A DNA stretch of 64,000 nt. Source: Pseudomonas sp. ACM7. GTDB lineage: Bacteria > Pseudomonadota > Gammaproteobacteria > Pseudomonadales > Pseudomonadaceae. Positions 17,868 to 27,627 of this stretch are shown here, piece by piece. The notes beneath the pieces were generated by a model. The model was not told the DNA's origin, ran no database searches, and was given only the letters and a program-made list of their open reading frames with translations. Within the stretch, counting starts at the first letter, position 1. Every line of letters begins with the position of its first letter. The translations under genes were made by a program, and so were the position numbers. The stretch is taken from assembly GCF_004136015.1 (NCBI RefSeq), contig NZ_CP024866.1, forward strand, positions 2,196,460 through 2,260,459, read 5' to 3'.

Positions 17868-19550
17868 ATGCGCGAAAAACCAGCGAGGGAATTTTTGCCC
17901 ACTCCCGCCGCGTTCATCAACGCACAGAGTGCGATTACCGGCCTGCGTGGTCGGGATCTGTTTTCCACCCTGCGCAGCGTTGCCGCACATGGTTTGCGCA
18001 ACCCGGTGCACACCGCCCGACACGCCTTGAAGCTGGGCGGTCAACTGGGCCGCGTACTGCTGGGCGAAACCCTGCACCCGACCAATCCGCAAGACAACCG
18101 CTTTGCCGACCCGGCGTGGAGCCTCAACCCTTTTTATCGCCGCAGTTTGCAGGCCTACCTGAGCTGGCAGAAGCAGGTCAAACACTGGATCGACGACAGC
18201 AACATGACCCCGGACGATCGCGCCCGGGCCCACTTTGCGTTCGCCTTGCTCAACGACGCCATGGCACCGTCCAACAGCCTGCTTAATCCGCTGGCGATCA
18301 AGGAGATCTTCAACTCCGGCGGCAACAGCCTGGTGCGAGGTATCAGCCACCTGGTCGACGACTTCCTGCACAACGACGGCTTGCCCAGACAAGTCACCAA
18401 GCAAGCTTTCGAGGTTGGCAAAACTGTCGCCACCACTACGGGCTCCGTGGTGTTTCGCAATGAGCTGCTGGAGTTGATCCAGTACAAGCCCATGAGCGAA
18501 AAGCAGTATTCCAAACCGCTGCTGGTGGTGCCGCCACAGATCAACAAGTACTACATTTTCGACCTGAGCCCGCACAACAGCTTCGTCCAGTTCGCCCTGA
18601 AGAACGGCCTGCAGACCTTCATGATCAGCTGGCGCAATCCGGATGTGCGTCATCGCGAATGGGGGCTGTCGACGTACGTTGAAGCCGTGGAAGAAGCGAT
18701 GAATGTGTGCCGGGCGATCACCGGCGCTCGCGAAGTCAATCTGATGGGCGCCTGCGCTGGCGGGCTGACCATCGCCGCCCTGCAAGGTCACTTACAGGCC
18801 AAGCGACAACTTCGGCGGGTTTCCAGCGCGACCTATCTCGTGAGCCTGCTCGACAGTCAGATGGACTCGCCTGCGACCCTCTTCGCCGACGAACAGACGC
18901 TTGAAGCAGCCAAGCGTCGCTCCTATCAGAAAGGCGTGCTGGATGGTCGCGACATGGCCAAGATCTTCGCCTGGATGCGCCCCAACGATTTGATCTGGAA
19001 CTATTTCGTTAACAACTACCTGTTGGGCAAGGAGCCGCCGGCGTTCGACATCCTTTACTGGAACAACGACAACACACGTTTGCCGGCAGCCCTCCATGGC
19101 GACTTGCTGGACTTCTTCAAACACAACCCGCTGAGTCATCCGGGAGGTCTGGAGGTGTGCGGCACGCCGATCGACTTGCAGAAAGTCAACGTCGACAGCT
19201 TCAGCGTCGCGGGCATCAATGACCACATCACCCCGTGGGATGCGGTGTATCGCTCGACCCTGCTGCTGGGTGGCGAGCGACGGTTCGTGTTGTCCAACAG
19301 CGGCCATGTACAGAGCATTCTCAACCCACCATCAAACCCGAAAGCCAACTTCGTCGAGAGCACGAAGCTGAGCGGTGACCCACGGGCCTGGTATTACGAC
19401 GCCAAGCAAGTCGACGGCAGTTGGTGGACTCAGTGGCTGGGCTGGATTCAAGAACGTTCAGGCGCGCTAAAAGAAACCCACATGGCGCTCGGCAACCAGA
19501 ACTATCCACCGATGGAGGCAGCACCCGGTACTTACGTGCGTGTGCGCTGA
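17868..19550 (+). CDS. phaC2: Class II medium-chain PHA synthase 2
   Basis: 560 residues, a full-length paralogue of phaC1 with the same box (GACAGG, Cys296 as nucleophile) and the NDHITPW and SGHVQS segments that supply Asp and His. The start codon has AAGGAG upstream. PhaC2 usually differs from PhaC1 in substrate preference. The two synthases are strongly diverged, so this is an old duplication rather than a recent one. phaD begins 27 bases after the stop. Confidence 0.96.
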   Translation: MREKPAREFLPTPAAFINAQSAITGLRGRDLFSTLRSVAAHGLRNPVHTARHALKLGGQLGRVLLGETLHPTNPQDNRFADPAWSLNPFYRRSLQAYLSWQKQVKHWIDDSNMTPDDRARAHFAFALLNDAMAPSNSLLNPLAIKEIFNSGGNSLVRGISHLVDDFLHNDGLPRQVTKQAFEVGKTVATTTGSVVFRNELLELIQYKPMSEKQYSKPLLVVPPQINKYYIFDLSPHNSFVQFALKNGLQTFMISWRNPDVRHREWGLSTYVEAVEEAMNVCRAITGAREVNLMGACAGGLTIAALQGHLQAKRQLRRVSSATYLVSLLDSQMDSPATLFADEQTLEAAKRRSYQKGVLDGRDMAKIFAWMRPNDLIWNYFVNNYLLGKEPPAFDILYWNNDNTRLPAALHGDLLDFFKHNPLSHPGGLEVCGTPIDLQKVNVDSFSVAGINDHITPWDAVYRSTLLLGGERRFVLSNSGHVQSILNPPSNPKANFVESTKLSGDPRAWYYDAKQVDGSWWTQWLGWIQERSGALKETHMALGNQNYPPMEAAPGTYVRVR

Positions 19551-19577
19551 CGTTCAACGAACCATTAAGAAGACTGG

Positions 19578-20198
19578 ATGAAAACCCGCGACCGGATTCT
19601 CGAATGTGCTTTGCAGTTGTTCAATCAGAAGGGCGAGCCGAACGTCTCCACCATGGAAGTTGCCAACGAAATGGGCATCAGCCCGGGCAACCTCTACTAC
19701 CACTTCCATGGCAAGGAACCGTTGATTCTCGGGCTGTTCGAGCGCTTCCAGGCCGAACTGGCGCCCCTGCTCGATCCACCGGCCGATGTGGAACTTGCAC
19801 CAGAAGATTACTGGCTGTTCCTGCACCTGATCGTTGAGCGCCTGGCCCATTACCGGTTTCTGTTCCAGGACCTGTCGAACCTCGCCGGGCGCTTGCCGAA
19901 ACTGGCCAAGGGCATACGCAACCTGCTCAACGCGTTGAAGCGCACACTGGCTTCGTTGCTCGCACGATTAAAGGCTCAGGGGCAATTGGTCAGCGACACC
20001 CAGGCGCTGGGGCAGCTGGTGGAACAGATCACCATGACGCTGCTGTTTTCGCTGGACTATCAGCGGATTCTTGATCGCGAGGGTGAGGTGAGATTGGTGG
20101 TGTACCAGATCATGATGCTGGTGGCGCCGCATTTGTTGCCGCCGATCAAGGTGGCGACGGAGCAACTGGCCCTTCAATACCTCGAAGAACACGAATAA
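19578..20198 (+). CDS. phaD: TetR-family PHA regulator PhaD
   Basis: 206 residues. N-terminal TetR helix-turn-helix (about 5-50, STMEVANEMGISPGNLYYHF), and a helical C-terminal ligand domain rich in Leu/Arg. In P. putida PhaD activates the phaC1 and phaI promoters in response to a CoA-linked intermediate; here it is last in the phaC1ZC2D operon. The conserved HTH recognition helix GNLYYHFHGKEPL is clear. A REPIN begins five bases after the stop, then a terminator. Confidence 0.95.
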   Translation: MKTRDRILECALQLFNQKGEPNVSTMEVANEMGISPGNLYYHFHGKEPLILGLFERFQAELAPLLDPPADVELAPEDYWLFLHLIVERLAHYRFLFQDLSNLAGRLPKLAKGIRNLLNALKRTLASLLARLKAQGQLVSDTQALGQLVEQITMTLLFSLDYQRILDREGEVRLVVYQIMMLVAPHLLPPIKVATEQLALQYLEEHE

Positions 20199-20202
20199 CC
20201 CC

Positions 20203-20292
20203 TGTGGGAGCGGGCTTGCTCGCGAAAGCGGTTTATTATTCAAAAATGATGTCGACTGACCAACCGCTTTCGCGAGCAAGCCCGCTCCCACA
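20203..20292. repeat. REPIN after phaD
   Basis: Arms TGTGGGAGCGGGCTTGCTCG and its complement, with a centre containing ATTCAAAAATGATGTCGACTGACC. It lies between the convergent phaD and phaF genes. Confidence 0.93.
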
Positions 20293-20323
20293 GTGGATCT
20301 GCGGTGTTCATTAATCTATGCAT

Positions 20324-20360
20324 AAAAAAACGCCCGACCTTTGCAGGCCGGGCGTTTTCT
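20324..20360. terminator. Bidirectional terminator between phaD and phaF
   Basis: Stem ACGCCCGACCT / AGGCCGGGCGT around TTGC, with A-run on the left and TTTTCTT on the right, so it can end transcription from both convergent operons. Confidence 0.88.
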
Positions 20361-20373
20361 TGAGCCCTGAAAA

Positions 20374-21192
20374 TCAGGACTGACTGGTTGGCGTCGAAGG
20401 AGCTGGCGCGACAGTCGGGGTTACAGCAGGGATCGGCGCAGTAGCGGAGTTCGATGCACTGACCGGGGCCGGGGTTGCCGGTTTGGCGGCAGCCACTGCT
20501 GGTTTTGGTGCAGCCGCTTTCGCAGCTGCCGGCTTTTTCACCGCTGGTTTCTTCGCTGCGGCAGGTTTGGCCGCTGGCTTGGTAGCGGGTTTGGCCGCTG
20601 CAGTTTTGGCAGCCGGTTTAGCGGCTGGTTTTGCTGCTGCTTTGGCCGCTGGCTTGGCTGCTGCAGGTTTCGCTGCGGCAGTTTTGGCCGTTGGTTTAGC
20701 GGCAGCTTTAGCCAGTGGTTTGGCAGCCGACTTCGCCGCAGGTTTGGCCGCCGCGGTTTTCGCCGCAACAGGCGCCACCTTGGCACCGGTGAGTCTTTCG
20801 ATTTGCTTGGTCAGGGTATCGACCTTGCTGTGCAGCGCTTTGACTTCATTGCGGCTCGGTACACCCAGGCGCGAAATGGCGCTGTTCAGACGCTTGTCGA
20901 AAGCCCCTTCCAGCTCATCCCACTTGCCCAGTGCGCGATCTTTCACGCCGCTGATGCGCGACTTGGCCGACGAAGCAGAGTCCTTGGCAGCATCGACTTT
21001 CTTGCCGACAGCGCTCTTGGTGAGCTTCTCGGCTTTCTCGCCGTCTTTAACCAATGTATCGAAGAGTTTGCTGCCGTCAGTGTCGATCTTCGAGTACACG
21101 CCTAGACCAGCCAGCCAGATTTTGCGGGAGTAGTCTTCGACTTTCCCGATCCACGAGCTGCCTTCTTTTTCAGTATTCTTTTTGCCAGCCAT
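20374..21192 (-). CDS. phaF: PHA granule phasin PhaF with histone-like AAKP-repeat tail
   Basis: 272 residues. N-terminal phasin domain (1 to about 140) sharing KIWLAGLGVYSKIDTDGSKL with PhaI, then a coiled-coil (VDTLTKQIERL), then a lysine/alanine/proline-rich tail (about 140-250) built of AAKPAAK-type repeats, like histone H1. PhaF coats PHA granules through its N-terminus and binds DNA through the tail, which places granules for segregation. It is transcribed with phaI (10-base gap) and ends at a shared terminator. The DNA of the tail is a low-complexity repeat likely to vary in length between strains. Confidence 0.95.
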   Translation of the reverse strand: MAGKKNTEKEGSSWIGKVEDYSRKIWLAGLGVYSKIDTDGSKLFDTLVKDGEKAEKLTKSAVGKKVDAAKDSASSAKSRISGVKDRALGKWDELEGAFDKRLNSAISRLGVPSRNEVKALHSKVDTLTKQIERLTGAKVAPVAAKTAAAKPAAKSAAKPLAKAAAKPTAKTAAAKPAAAKPAAKAAAKPAAKPAAKTAAAKPATKPAAKPAAAKKPAVKKPAAAKAAAPKPAVAAAKPATPAPVSASNSATAPIPAVTPTVAPAPSTPTSQS

Positions 21193-21202
21193 CCCGTTCT
21201 CC

Positions 21203-21625
21203 TTAAGATTTACGCGCGACGCGTTCGAGCAATGCCGTCAGCTCATCGAGCTTGGCAGAGAGTGTCTCAACGTCATGTTTAGACGGAATGCCGATACGAT
21301 TCAAGGTACTTGCGACACGCGAGTCAAAAGCCTTCTCGACCTTGTCGAGCTGAACTTCGACCTTACCTTTGAAAGTAGTGACTTCACTCTTGGCTTCATC
21401 GATCTCGGCATTGGCCGCTTCAAGTTTCTCGGCAACTACTTTTTTGCCTTGCTTTTCAACAACTTGACCAGCCTTGATCAACTCTTGAAAGTACTCGCTG
21501 CCCTCTTGGCCGACCTTGGTGTAGGCACCCAGGCCTGCAAGCCAGATCTTGCGGGCATAAGATTTAACGTCGCTCAGAGCAGTCGTCGAAGCGTCGATTT
21601 TTTTCTTCAAAATAACTTTGGCCAT
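21203..21625 (-). CDS. phaI: PHA granule phasin PhaI
   Basis: 140 residues, MAKVILKKKIDASTTALSDV. Homologous to the N-terminal half of PhaF (KIWLAGLGAYTKVGQEGSEY) but without the repeat tail. Phasin that coats PHA granules. Start ATG at 21625 has GTGAGGTGCACC upstream, a good ribosome-binding site; the frame is open another 20 codons upstream but that part is not conserved. First gene of the phaIF operon, a known PhaD target in P. putida. Confidence 0.95.
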   Translation of the reverse strand: MAKVILKKKIDASTTALSDVKSYARKIWLAGLGAYTKVGQEGSEYFQELIKAGQVVEKQGKKVVAEKLEAANAEIDEAKSEVTTFKGKVEVQLDKVEKAFDSRVASTLNRIGIPSKHDVETLSAKLDELTALLERVARKS

Positions 21626-21748
21626 GGTGCACCTCACGCGCAGAAGGTTTGAGGAACTGCCCGCGAAAGAGTCGGGCTCAGGCACAAAGTAGTGAGAATA
21701 ATTAGAAACGGCACCCTAACAACTGACATGAATCGGTGGTGCCTTTTG

Positions 21749-21837
21749 GAAAAGATCGCAGCCTCGTTTCACTCGACAGCTCCTACACCGTCGCCCCTGT
21801 AGGAGCTGTCGAGTGAAACGAGGCTGCGATCTTTTCG
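21749..21837. repeat. Second-family inverted repeat, subfamily with CGAGTGAAACGAGG
   Basis: Perfect inverted pair with arms TAGGAGCTGTCGAGTGAAAC-GAGGCTGCGATCTTTT, separated by about 14 bases. It ends four bases from the stop of the small PHA-associated gene and lies in the phaI upstream region. Confidence 0.93.
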
Positions 21838-21840
21838 GCA

Positions 21841-22116
21841 TCACGCCAACGCTTTATCGAGGGCCTTTTCGATTTCCGATTTGATGGTGCCGCTCATGGC
21901 CGACATCAACAGGCCAAGTTCGACATCGACCTTGATCGAATCCTCGCCCACATACACCGCGCCTTTCACACCGGAACGCTTGAGGTTCAGGGTGTCGCCG
22001 GACCATTGCGGCTCCAGGCCATATTGCTCGGACAGTTTTTGCGCCAACTTGTCGGCCTTCTCGCGGGCCGCTGCCTTACCCAGGCCGTGGGAACGCTCAA
22101 CACTAATACGGGCCAT
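21841..22116 (-). CDS. Polyhydroxyalkanoic acid system family protein
   Basis: 91 residues, [20 protein letters not shown]. This is the small conserved family found beside PHA genes (PHA_gran_rgn). Sequence: amphipathic helix with [15 protein letters not shown], then a beta-rich part ([19 protein letters not shown]) and a C-terminal helix ([14 protein letters not shown]). Function is not established; it resembles a small lipid- or polyketide-cyclase-like fold. It is divergent from ubiE and separated from phaI by the inverted repeat. Confidence 0.85.
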   Translation of the reverse strand: MARISVERSHGLGKAAAREKADKLAQKLSEQYGLEPQWSGDTLNLKRSGVKGAVYVGEDSIKVDVELGLLMSAMSGTIKSEIEKALDKALA

Positions 22117-22271
22117 CGAATGACTCCTGCTTTATGAATACTTTCCTGAAGCATCTTGACCGCTACTGCGGCAAAACGTCCCGGTGGTTACCTATCTTAC
22201 CTGCAGCCTTGCCAAGACAAAGCAGGCCACCGGGATTAGAATGTCCCGCATTCTCTTTTGGTGACAGCGAT

Positions 22272-23042
22272 ATGACTGATCAGCGCAAAGGCAGCGATGC
22301 CGAACCCACCACTCACTTCGGCTTCAAAAACGTTCCGGAAAGCCAAAAAGCGGAAAAAGTCGCTGAGGTTTTCCACTCGGTAGCCGCCAAGTACGACTTG
22401 ATGAACGACCTCCTGTCGGGCGGCATGCACCGTCTGTGGAAGCGTTTCGCGATCGAGCTGTCGGGCGTTCGCACCGGTAACCGCGTGCTGGACATCGCCG
22501 GCGGTACCGGCGACCTGACCAAAAAGTTCTCGCACCTCGTTGGCCCGACCGGCCAGGTCGTGTTGGCCGACATCAACGAATCCATGCTCAAGGTCGGTCG
22601 TGACCGCCTGCTGGATCTGGGTGTGGCCGGCAACGTCGAATTCGTTCAGGCCGATGCTGAAAAGCTGCCGTTCCCGGACAACCATTTCGACTGCGTGACC
22701 ATCGCTTTCGGCCTGCGCAACGTTACGCATAAAGAAGACGCCCTGCGCTCGATGCTGCGCGTGCTGAAACCGGGCGGCCGTTTGCTGGTGCTTGAGTTCT
22801 CCAAGCCAACCAACGCGCTGATGTCCAAAGCCTACGACGCCTACTCGTTCGCCTTCATGCCACTGATGGGCAAGCTGATCACCAACGACTCGGAAAGCTA
22901 TCGTTACCTGGCCGAATCGATCCGCATGCACCCGAATCAGGAAACCCTGAAGTCGATGATGGTCGAGGCCGGTTTCGACCGCGTGACCTACCACAACATG
23001 ACCGCAGGCATCGTCGCCCTGCACCGCGGCATCAAACCCTGA
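22272..23042 (+). CDS. ubiE: Ubiquinone/menaquinone C-methyltransferase UbiE
   Basis: 256 residues, starting [23 protein letters not shown]-dependent C-methyltransferase of ubiquinone biosynthesis; SAM motif [13 protein letters not shown] near residue 75, and the UbiE signatures [18 protein letters not shown] and [14 protein letters not shown]. The ATG at 22272 gives the conserved length; the reading frame is open about 45 codons upstream without similarity. The stop overlaps the next start (TGATG), coupling it to ubiJ. First of a nine-gene run. Confidence 0.97.
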   Translation: MTDQRKGSDAEPTTHFGFKNVPESQKAEKVAEVFHSVAAKYDLMNDLLSGGMHRLWKRFAIELSGVRTGNRVLDIAGGTGDLTKKFSHLVGPTGQVVLADINESMLKVGRDRLLDLGVAGNVEFVQADAEKLPFPDNHFDCVTIAFGLRNVTHKEDALRSMLRVLKPGGRLLVLEFSKPTNALMSKAYDAYSFAFMPLMGKLITNDSESYRYLAESIRMHPNQETLKSMMVEAGFDRVTYHNMTAGIVALHRGIKP

Positions 23043-23665
23043 TGTTGCTAGCCGGCCTGCTCGCCAGCGTTGAACTCGGTCTGAACCGGGTGCTGCGTCT
23101 CGACAGCACGGCGCTGCCGCGGCTGGCGCATTTGAGTGGCAAGGTGATTGCGGTCGACTGCCGCAGTCCGGCGCTGCAAGTGTTCATCCTGCCCAGCGAC
23201 GAAGGCTTGATGCTGGCGTCCCACTGGGAAACCGGCGCCGACTGCACCTTGCGCGCACCGGCCTCCAGCCTGCTGAAACTGGCCATGAGCAAGGACAAAA
23301 CTTCGGTCCTGCATGCTCCTGAAGTCGAACTCGACGGCGACAGCGGCGTGCTGCTGGAGCTGGCAGCGATCCTTCAGGACCTTGAACTGGACTGGGAGTA
23401 CGAACTCTCGCGCTGGCTGGGACCTGTCGCCACGCAACTGCTCGGCGGTCACCTGCGTAGCCGCGCACGCTTTTATCAGCAAGGGTTCGCCAGCCTGAAT
23501 CAGAACCTTGGCGAGTACCTGGCCGAAGAATCGCGCACCCTCGTCGGCCAGCGCGAAGCCGAAGCCCGTTTCAGTGAACTGGACCAGATCAAACTCGACC
23601 TGGAACGTCTCGAGGCGCGTTTTGAGCGCCTTTCCCGATCCCTCGACCCAAGCGATAACGCATGA
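23042..23665 (+). CDS. ubiJ: Ubiquinone biosynthesis accessory factor UbiJ (SCP2-domain)
   Basis: 207 residues. N-terminal SCP2 sterol-carrier-like domain (about 15-110, [19 protein letters not shown]) and a C-terminal coiled-coil (about 165-205, [21 protein letters not shown]). UbiJ binds lipid intermediates and scaffolds the soluble Ubi complex. It overlaps ubiE by one base and ubiB by four (ATGA), the classical ubiE-J-B order. Identification rests on this context as well as the SCP2 signature, since UbiJ sequences are divergent. Confidence 0.93.
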   Translation: MLLAGLLASVELGLNRVLRLDSTALPRLAHLSGKVIAVDCRSPALQVFILPSDEGLMLASHWETGADCTLRAPASSLLKLAMSKDKTSVLHAPEVELDGDSGVLLELAAILQDLELDWEYELSRWLGPVATQLLGGHLRSRARFYQQGFASLNQNLGEYLAEESRTLVGQREAEARFSELDQIKLDLERLEARFERLSRSLDPSDNA

Positions 23666-25266
23666 AGCTGCTTGCCGTCCGCCGTTTGTTGCGCATCCAG
23701 CGCGTTGTGATTCGCTACCGCCTCGATGACCTGTTGTTCGCCCTGCCACTGCCGTGGTTTCTGCTGGCGCTGCGCTACGCCTTGCCGTGGCGCTGGTTCC
23801 CGCGCAAGACGCTGGACCTGAGCCGTGGCGCGCGATTGCGCTTGGCGTTGCAGGACTTGGGACCGATTTTCATCAAGTTCGGGCAAATCCTGTCCACCCG
23901 CCGCGACTTGCTGCCGGAAGACATCGCCGATGAGCTGATGAAACTGCAGGACCGCGTGCCGCCGTTCGACTCGCAAGTGTCGGTGAAGTTGATCGAAGAA
24001 CAACTCGGCAAGAAAATCAGTGAAGTCTTCAGCCGTTTCGACGTAGAGCCGCTGGCTTCCGCCTCGGTGGCGCAGGTGCATGCCGCGCAGTTGAAAACCG
24101 GCGAAGAAGTGGTGGTCAAGGTCATCCGCCCGGGCCTCAAACCAATCATCGCGCAGGATCTGGCGTGGCTGTTCATCCTCGCCCGCGCCGCCGAAAAGCT
24201 TTCGGCCGACGCGCGCCTGCTGCACCCGGTGGACGTGGTCCTGGACTACGAAAAAACCATCTACGACGAACTCGACCTGCTGCGGGAGGCGGCCAACGCC
24301 AGCCAGTTGAAGCGCAACTTCGAAGGCTCGCCGCTGCTGTACGTGCCGCAAGTCTATTGGGACTGGTGCCGGCCGAAAGTGCTGGTGATGGAGCGCATCT
24401 ACGGCATTCAGGTCACCGACCTGACAACCTTGGCCGACCAGCGCACCGACATGAAAATGCTCGCCGAACGTGGCGTCGAGATCTTCTTCACCCAGGTGTT
24501 CCGCGACAGCTTCTTCCACGCCGACATGCACCCCGGCAACATCTTCGTCAGCACCGTGAACCCGTGGAGCCCGCAGTACATTGCGATCGACTGCGGCATC
24601 GTCGGCAGCCTGACCCCGGAAGACCAGGACTACCTGGCGCGCAACCTGTTCGCGTTCTTCAAGCGTGACTACCGTCGTGTGGCGCAATTGCACATCGATT
24701 CGGGCTGGGTGCCGGCGGAAACCAAACTCAACGAATTCGAGGCGGCGATCCGCACCGTGTGCGAGCCGATCTTCGAAAAACCGTTAAAAGATATTTCTTT
24801 CGGCCAGGTGCTGATGCGCCTGTTCCAGACCGCCCGGCGCTTCAACATGGAAGTGCAGCCGCAGCTCGTATTGCTGCAAAAAACCCTGCTGAACATCGAA
24901 GGCCTGGGTCGTCAGCTGTACCCGGACCTCGATTTGTGGAACACCGCCCAGCCGTTCCTCGAACGCTGGATGCGTGAGCGCGTCAGCCCCAAAGCCTTGC
25001 TCGGCAACGTGCAGAGCCAGTTCGAGCAGTTGCCGCACCTGGCCAACATGGCCCGCGACCTGCTCGAGCGCATATCCCAGCCTCACGCCTACGACCCGCC
25101 ACCACCGTGGCACCGCCGCAAGGACGATTGGCTGCTGCGACTGCTCGGCTGTGCACACCTGGCCGGCGGCACCATACTCGCTGCCGGTGGGCCGCTGAAC
25201 GAACTGGGCCATTGGCCGGCCGGCATCATGGTGGCCGTCGGCTTGTATCTGGTCGTTCGCCGATAG
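23662..25266 (+). CDS. ubiB: UbiB atypical kinase/ATPase for ubiquinone biosynthesis
   Basis: 534 residues. ABC1/ADCK/UbiB family: KFGQ motif ([20 protein letters not shown] near residue 73), alanine-rich nucleotide loop [11 protein letters not shown] near 133, VVVKVIRPG lysine, HADMHPGN catalytic loop near 286 and IDCGIVG near 312. Two C-terminal membrane helices (about 495-530) anchor it. UbiB helps extract ubiquinone precursors from the membrane. Fused by ATGA overlap to ubiJ. A 79-base gap separates it from hisI. Confidence 0.96.
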   Translation: MKLLAVRRLLRIQRVVIRYRLDDLLFALPLPWFLLALRYALPWRWFPRKTLDLSRGARLRLALQDLGPIFIKFGQILSTRRDLLPEDIADELMKLQDRVPPFDSQVSVKLIEEQLGKKISEVFSRFDVEPLASASVAQVHAAQLKTGEEVVVKVIRPGLKPIIAQDLAWLFILARAAEKLSADARLLHPVDVVLDYEKTIYDELDLLREAANASQLKRNFEGSPLLYVPQVYWDWCRPKVLVMERIYGIQVTDLTTLADQRTDMKMLAERGVEIFFTQVFRDSFFHADMHPGNIFVSTVNPWSPQYIAIDCGIVGSLTPEDQDYLARNLFAFFKRDYRRVAQLHIDSGWVPAETKLNEFEAAIRTVCEPIFEKPLKDISFGQVLMRLFQTARRFNMEVQPQLVLLQKTLLNIEGLGRQLYPDLDLWNTAQPFLERWMRERVSPKALLGNVQSQFEQLPHLANMARDLLERISQPHAYDPPPPWHRRKDDWLLRLLGCAHLAGGTILAAGGPLNELGHWPAGIMVAVGLYLVVRR

Positions 25267-25345
25267 CCAGCGCTCCCGCGCGCTGGCACACTGTTTCAAC
25301 GCCTGCCCGACTAATGAAGTGTCGGGCCCGCTGTCGGAGTCGAAG

Positions 25346-25747
25346 ATGAAAAACTGGCTGGACGAGATCAAGTGGGACGCCGATGGCCTGGTGCCGGCGA
25401 TTGCCCAGGATCACAAGACTGGGCGCGTCCTGATGATGGCCTGGATGAACCGTGAAGCGCTGGAACTGACCGTTGCCGAGGACCGCGCCATTTACTGGTC
25501 ACGTTCCCGCGGCAAGCTGTGGCGCAAAGGCGAAGAGTCCGGCCATGTGCAAACCCTGCATGAGATGCGTCTGGACTGTGACGCCGACGTGATCATCCTG
25601 ATGGTCGAGCAGATCGGCGACATCGCTTGCCATACCGGCCGTCAGAGCTGCTTCTACCGCGTCTTCGAGAACGGCGACTGGAAAACCGTCGACCCGGTCC
25701 TGAAAGATCCGCACGCCATCTATAGCGCAGGACACACCCATGAGTGA
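25346..25747 (+). CDS. hisI: Phosphoribosyl-AMP cyclohydrolase
   Basis: 133 residues starting [20 protein letters not shown]. Third step of histidine biosynthesis. Zinc/magnesium-binding signature [30 protein letters not shown] carries the conserved aspartates and cysteines. The ATG at 25346 has GTCGAAG upstream. This is the unfused single-domain form; the pyrophosphatase is the separate hisE, overlapping by eight bases. In Pseudomonas this pair sits away from the other his genes, beside tat. Confidence 0.95.
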   Translation: MKNWLDEIKWDADGLVPAIAQDHKTGRVLMMAWMNREALELTVAEDRAIYWSRSRGKLWRKGEESGHVQTLHEMRLDCDADVIILMVEQIGDIACHTGRQSCFYRVFENGDWKTVDPVLKDPHAIYSAGHTHE

Positions 25748-26072
25748 CACTCTGACCCGTCTGGCCCAAGTGCTGGAAGAGCGCAAAGGCGCCGCCGCCG
25801 ACAGCTCGTATGTCGCCAGCCTGTACCACAAGGGCCTGAACAAGATTCTGGAAAAAGTCGGCGAAGAGTCGGTCGAAACCATCATTGCCGCCAAGGATGC
25901 CGCCATCAGCGGTGACTGCAGCGATGTGATCTACGAAACCGCCGATTTGTGGTTCCACAGCATGGTCATGCTCGCCCAACTGGGGCAGCATCCACAGGCT
26001 GTACTCGATGAACTGGACCGTCGTTTCGGTCTGTCCGGACACGCCGAGAAAGCCTCGCGCCCGTCCGCCTGA
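25740..26072 (+). CDS. hisE: Phosphoribosyl-ATP pyrophosphatase
   Basis: 110 residues. All-alpha MazG-like fold that hydrolyses PR-ATP to PR-AMP, second step of histidine biosynthesis. Conserved [15 protein letters not shown] and [19 protein letters not shown] metal-binding segments. Overlaps hisI by eight bases, so the two successive enzymes are translationally coupled. tatA starts 25 bases after the stop. Confidence 0.96.
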   Translation: MSDTLTRLAQVLEERKGAAADSSYVASLYHKGLNKILEKVGEESVETIIAAKDAAISGDCSDVIYETADLWFHSMVMLAQLGQHPQAVLDELDRRFGLSGHAEKASRPSA

Positions 26073-26097
26073 ACAACTATTAGAGAGGAGCAGCAAC

Positions 26098-26376
26098 ATG
26101 GGCATTTTTGACTGGAAACACTGGATCGTCATCCTGGTTGTTGTCGTGCTGGTGTTCGGCACCAAGAAACTGAAAAACCTGGGCACTGACGTGGGTGAGT
26201 CGATCAAGGGCTTCAAAAAAGCCATGAACGATGAAGACAAGCCAGCTGACCCGACGGTAACCCCGGCCCAACCGGTTCCACCCGTTCAGCCACAGACCAC
26301 ACAGTCTGTGAACCAGCCGCACACCATCGATGTGCAGGCGCAAAAAGTCGAAGAGCCGATCCGCAAAGACGTGTGA
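26098..26376 (+). CDS. tatA: Sec-independent translocase subunit TatA
   Basis: 92 residues. One N-terminal membrane helix (about 5-20, [15 protein letters not shown]), the FG hinge, an amphipathic helix ([22 protein letters not shown]) and a charged, proline-rich tail. TatA polymerises to form the pore for folded proteins with twin-arginine signals. A good ribosome-binding site (GAGAGGAG) marks the ATG at 26098. First of tatABC. Confidence 0.96.
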   Translation: MGIFDWKHWIVILVVVVLVFGTKKLKNLGTDVGESIKGFKKAMNDEDKPADPTVTPAQPVPPVQPQTTQSVNQPHTIDVQAQKVEEPIRKDV

Positions 26377-26386
26377 GCACTGACTA

Positions 26387-26836
26387 ATGTTTGGTATCAG
26401 CTTCTCTGAACTGCTGCTCGTCGGCCTCGTGGCCCTGCTGGTGCTGGGCCCTGAGCGTCTGCCGGGTGCTGCGCGCACCGCCGGCCTGTGGGTCGGCCGT
26501 CTGAAGCGCAGCTTCAACGCGATCAAACAGGAAGTTGAACGTGAAATCGGTGCCGACGAGATTCGTCGGCAGCTGCACAACGAGCACATTCTGTCGCTGG
26601 AACAGGAGGCGCGGAAGATTTTCACGCCGACTCAGCAGGAGGCTACACCGGTTCAGCCGGTTGAACCGGTGGCGGAGCAGACGATTCATGCTCCAGTCGC
26701 CGAGCCAGCACCTGTGGTAGCGGCTGTCGAATCCGCGCCCGTTGTTGCAGTGCCCCCGGTTGAACCCGTTACGCCTGCGGCTGCGCCTGTTGCGCCGACC
26801 CCACATGACCCAACATTGCCGCCGCGAGCCCCATGA
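26387..26836 (+). CDS. tatB: Sec-independent translocase subunit TatB
   Basis: 149 residues. N-terminal helix with the TatB Glu8 ([20 protein letters not shown]) and GPERLP hinge, amphipathic helix, then a long proline/valine/glutamate-rich tail of tandem PVxPVEPV-type units (about 85-145). TatB with TatC recognises twin-arginine substrates. Ten bases after tatA; its stop overlaps tatC by four bases. Confidence 0.95.
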   Translation: MFGISFSELLLVGLVALLVLGPERLPGAARTAGLWVGRLKRSFNAIKQEVEREIGADEIRRQLHNEHILSLEQEARKIFTPTQQEATPVQPVEPVAEQTIHAPVAEPAPVVAAVESAPVVAVPPVEPVTPAAAPVAPTPHDPTLPPRAP

Positions 26837-27627
26837 GCGATCTCCCTGAAAACGACCAGCACATGCCGCTGGTTTCGCACCTCACCGAGTTGCGTACCCG
26901 TCTGCTGCGTTGTGTAGCGGCGATCTTCATCATCTTCGCCGGGTTGTTTGCCTTTACCCAGCAGATCTACACCTTCGTCTCCACGCCGCTGCGCGCGTAC
27001 CTGCCGGCCGGCGCGACGATGATCGCCACCGACGTGTCGTCGCCGTTCCTGACGCCGCTGAAGCTGACCATGATGGTCTCGCTGTTCCTGGCGATCCCGG
27101 TGATCCTGCATCAGATCTGGGGCTTCATCGCACCGGGCCTGTACAAGCATGAGAAGCGCATCGCGGTGCCATTGTTGATGTCCAGCATCGTGCTGTTCTA
27201 CACCGGCATGGCGTTCGCCTATTACCTGGTGTTCCCGTTGATCTTCAAGTTCTTCGCCGCCGCCACCCCGGCCGGCGTGGAAATGATGACTGACATCACC
27301 AGCTACCTCGACTTCGTCATGACGCTGTTCTTCGCCTTCGGCGTGGCGTTTGAAATTCCGGTGGCCGTGGTGCTGCTGGTGTGGATCGGCGTGGTCGACG
27401 TCAAATACCTGAAGAAAATCCGCCCGTACGTGGTCATCGGCTGCTTCGTGGTCGGCATGATCCTGACGCCACCGGACATCTTCTCGCAGACACTGTTGGC
27501 GGTACCGATGTGGCTGCTGTTTGAAATCGGCATCCTGTTCGGGAGCCTGATCAGCAAGCGCGGCGAGCACCCTGACGACCAACCGGCCGACGATCACAAC
27601 GACCAGCCACCAGCGACTCAACCGTGA
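26833..27627 (+). CDS. tatC: Sec-independent translocase subunit TatC
   Basis: 264 residues, six membrane helices. N-terminal [16 protein letters not shown] (the signal-peptide recognition site with the conserved Glu), the [12 protein letters not shown] loop and FGVAFEIPV in helix 4 are all present. The cytoplasmic C-terminus is charged ([15 protein letters not shown]). It starts inside the tatB stop and ends in a four-base overlap with rsmE. Confidence 0.96.
   Translation: MSDLPENDQHMPLVSHLTELRTRLLRCVAAIFIIFAGLFAFTQQIYTFVSTPLRAYLPAGATMIATDVSSPFLTPLKLTMMVSLFLAIPVILHQIWGFIAPGLYKHEKRIAVPLLMSSIVLFYTGMAFAYYLVFPLIFKFFAAATPAGVEMMTDITSYLDFVMTLFFAFGVAFEIPVAVVLLVWIGVVDVKYLKKIRPYVVIGCFVVGMILTPPDIFSQTLLAVPMWLLFEIGILFGSLISKRGEHPDDQPADDHNDQPPATQP

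Noticed and set aside
26008..26097. Longer TatA starting at 26008
   Set aside because: This overlaps hisE in another frame; the ATG at 26098 has a GAGAGGAG ribosome-binding site and gives the conserved TatA N-terminus.
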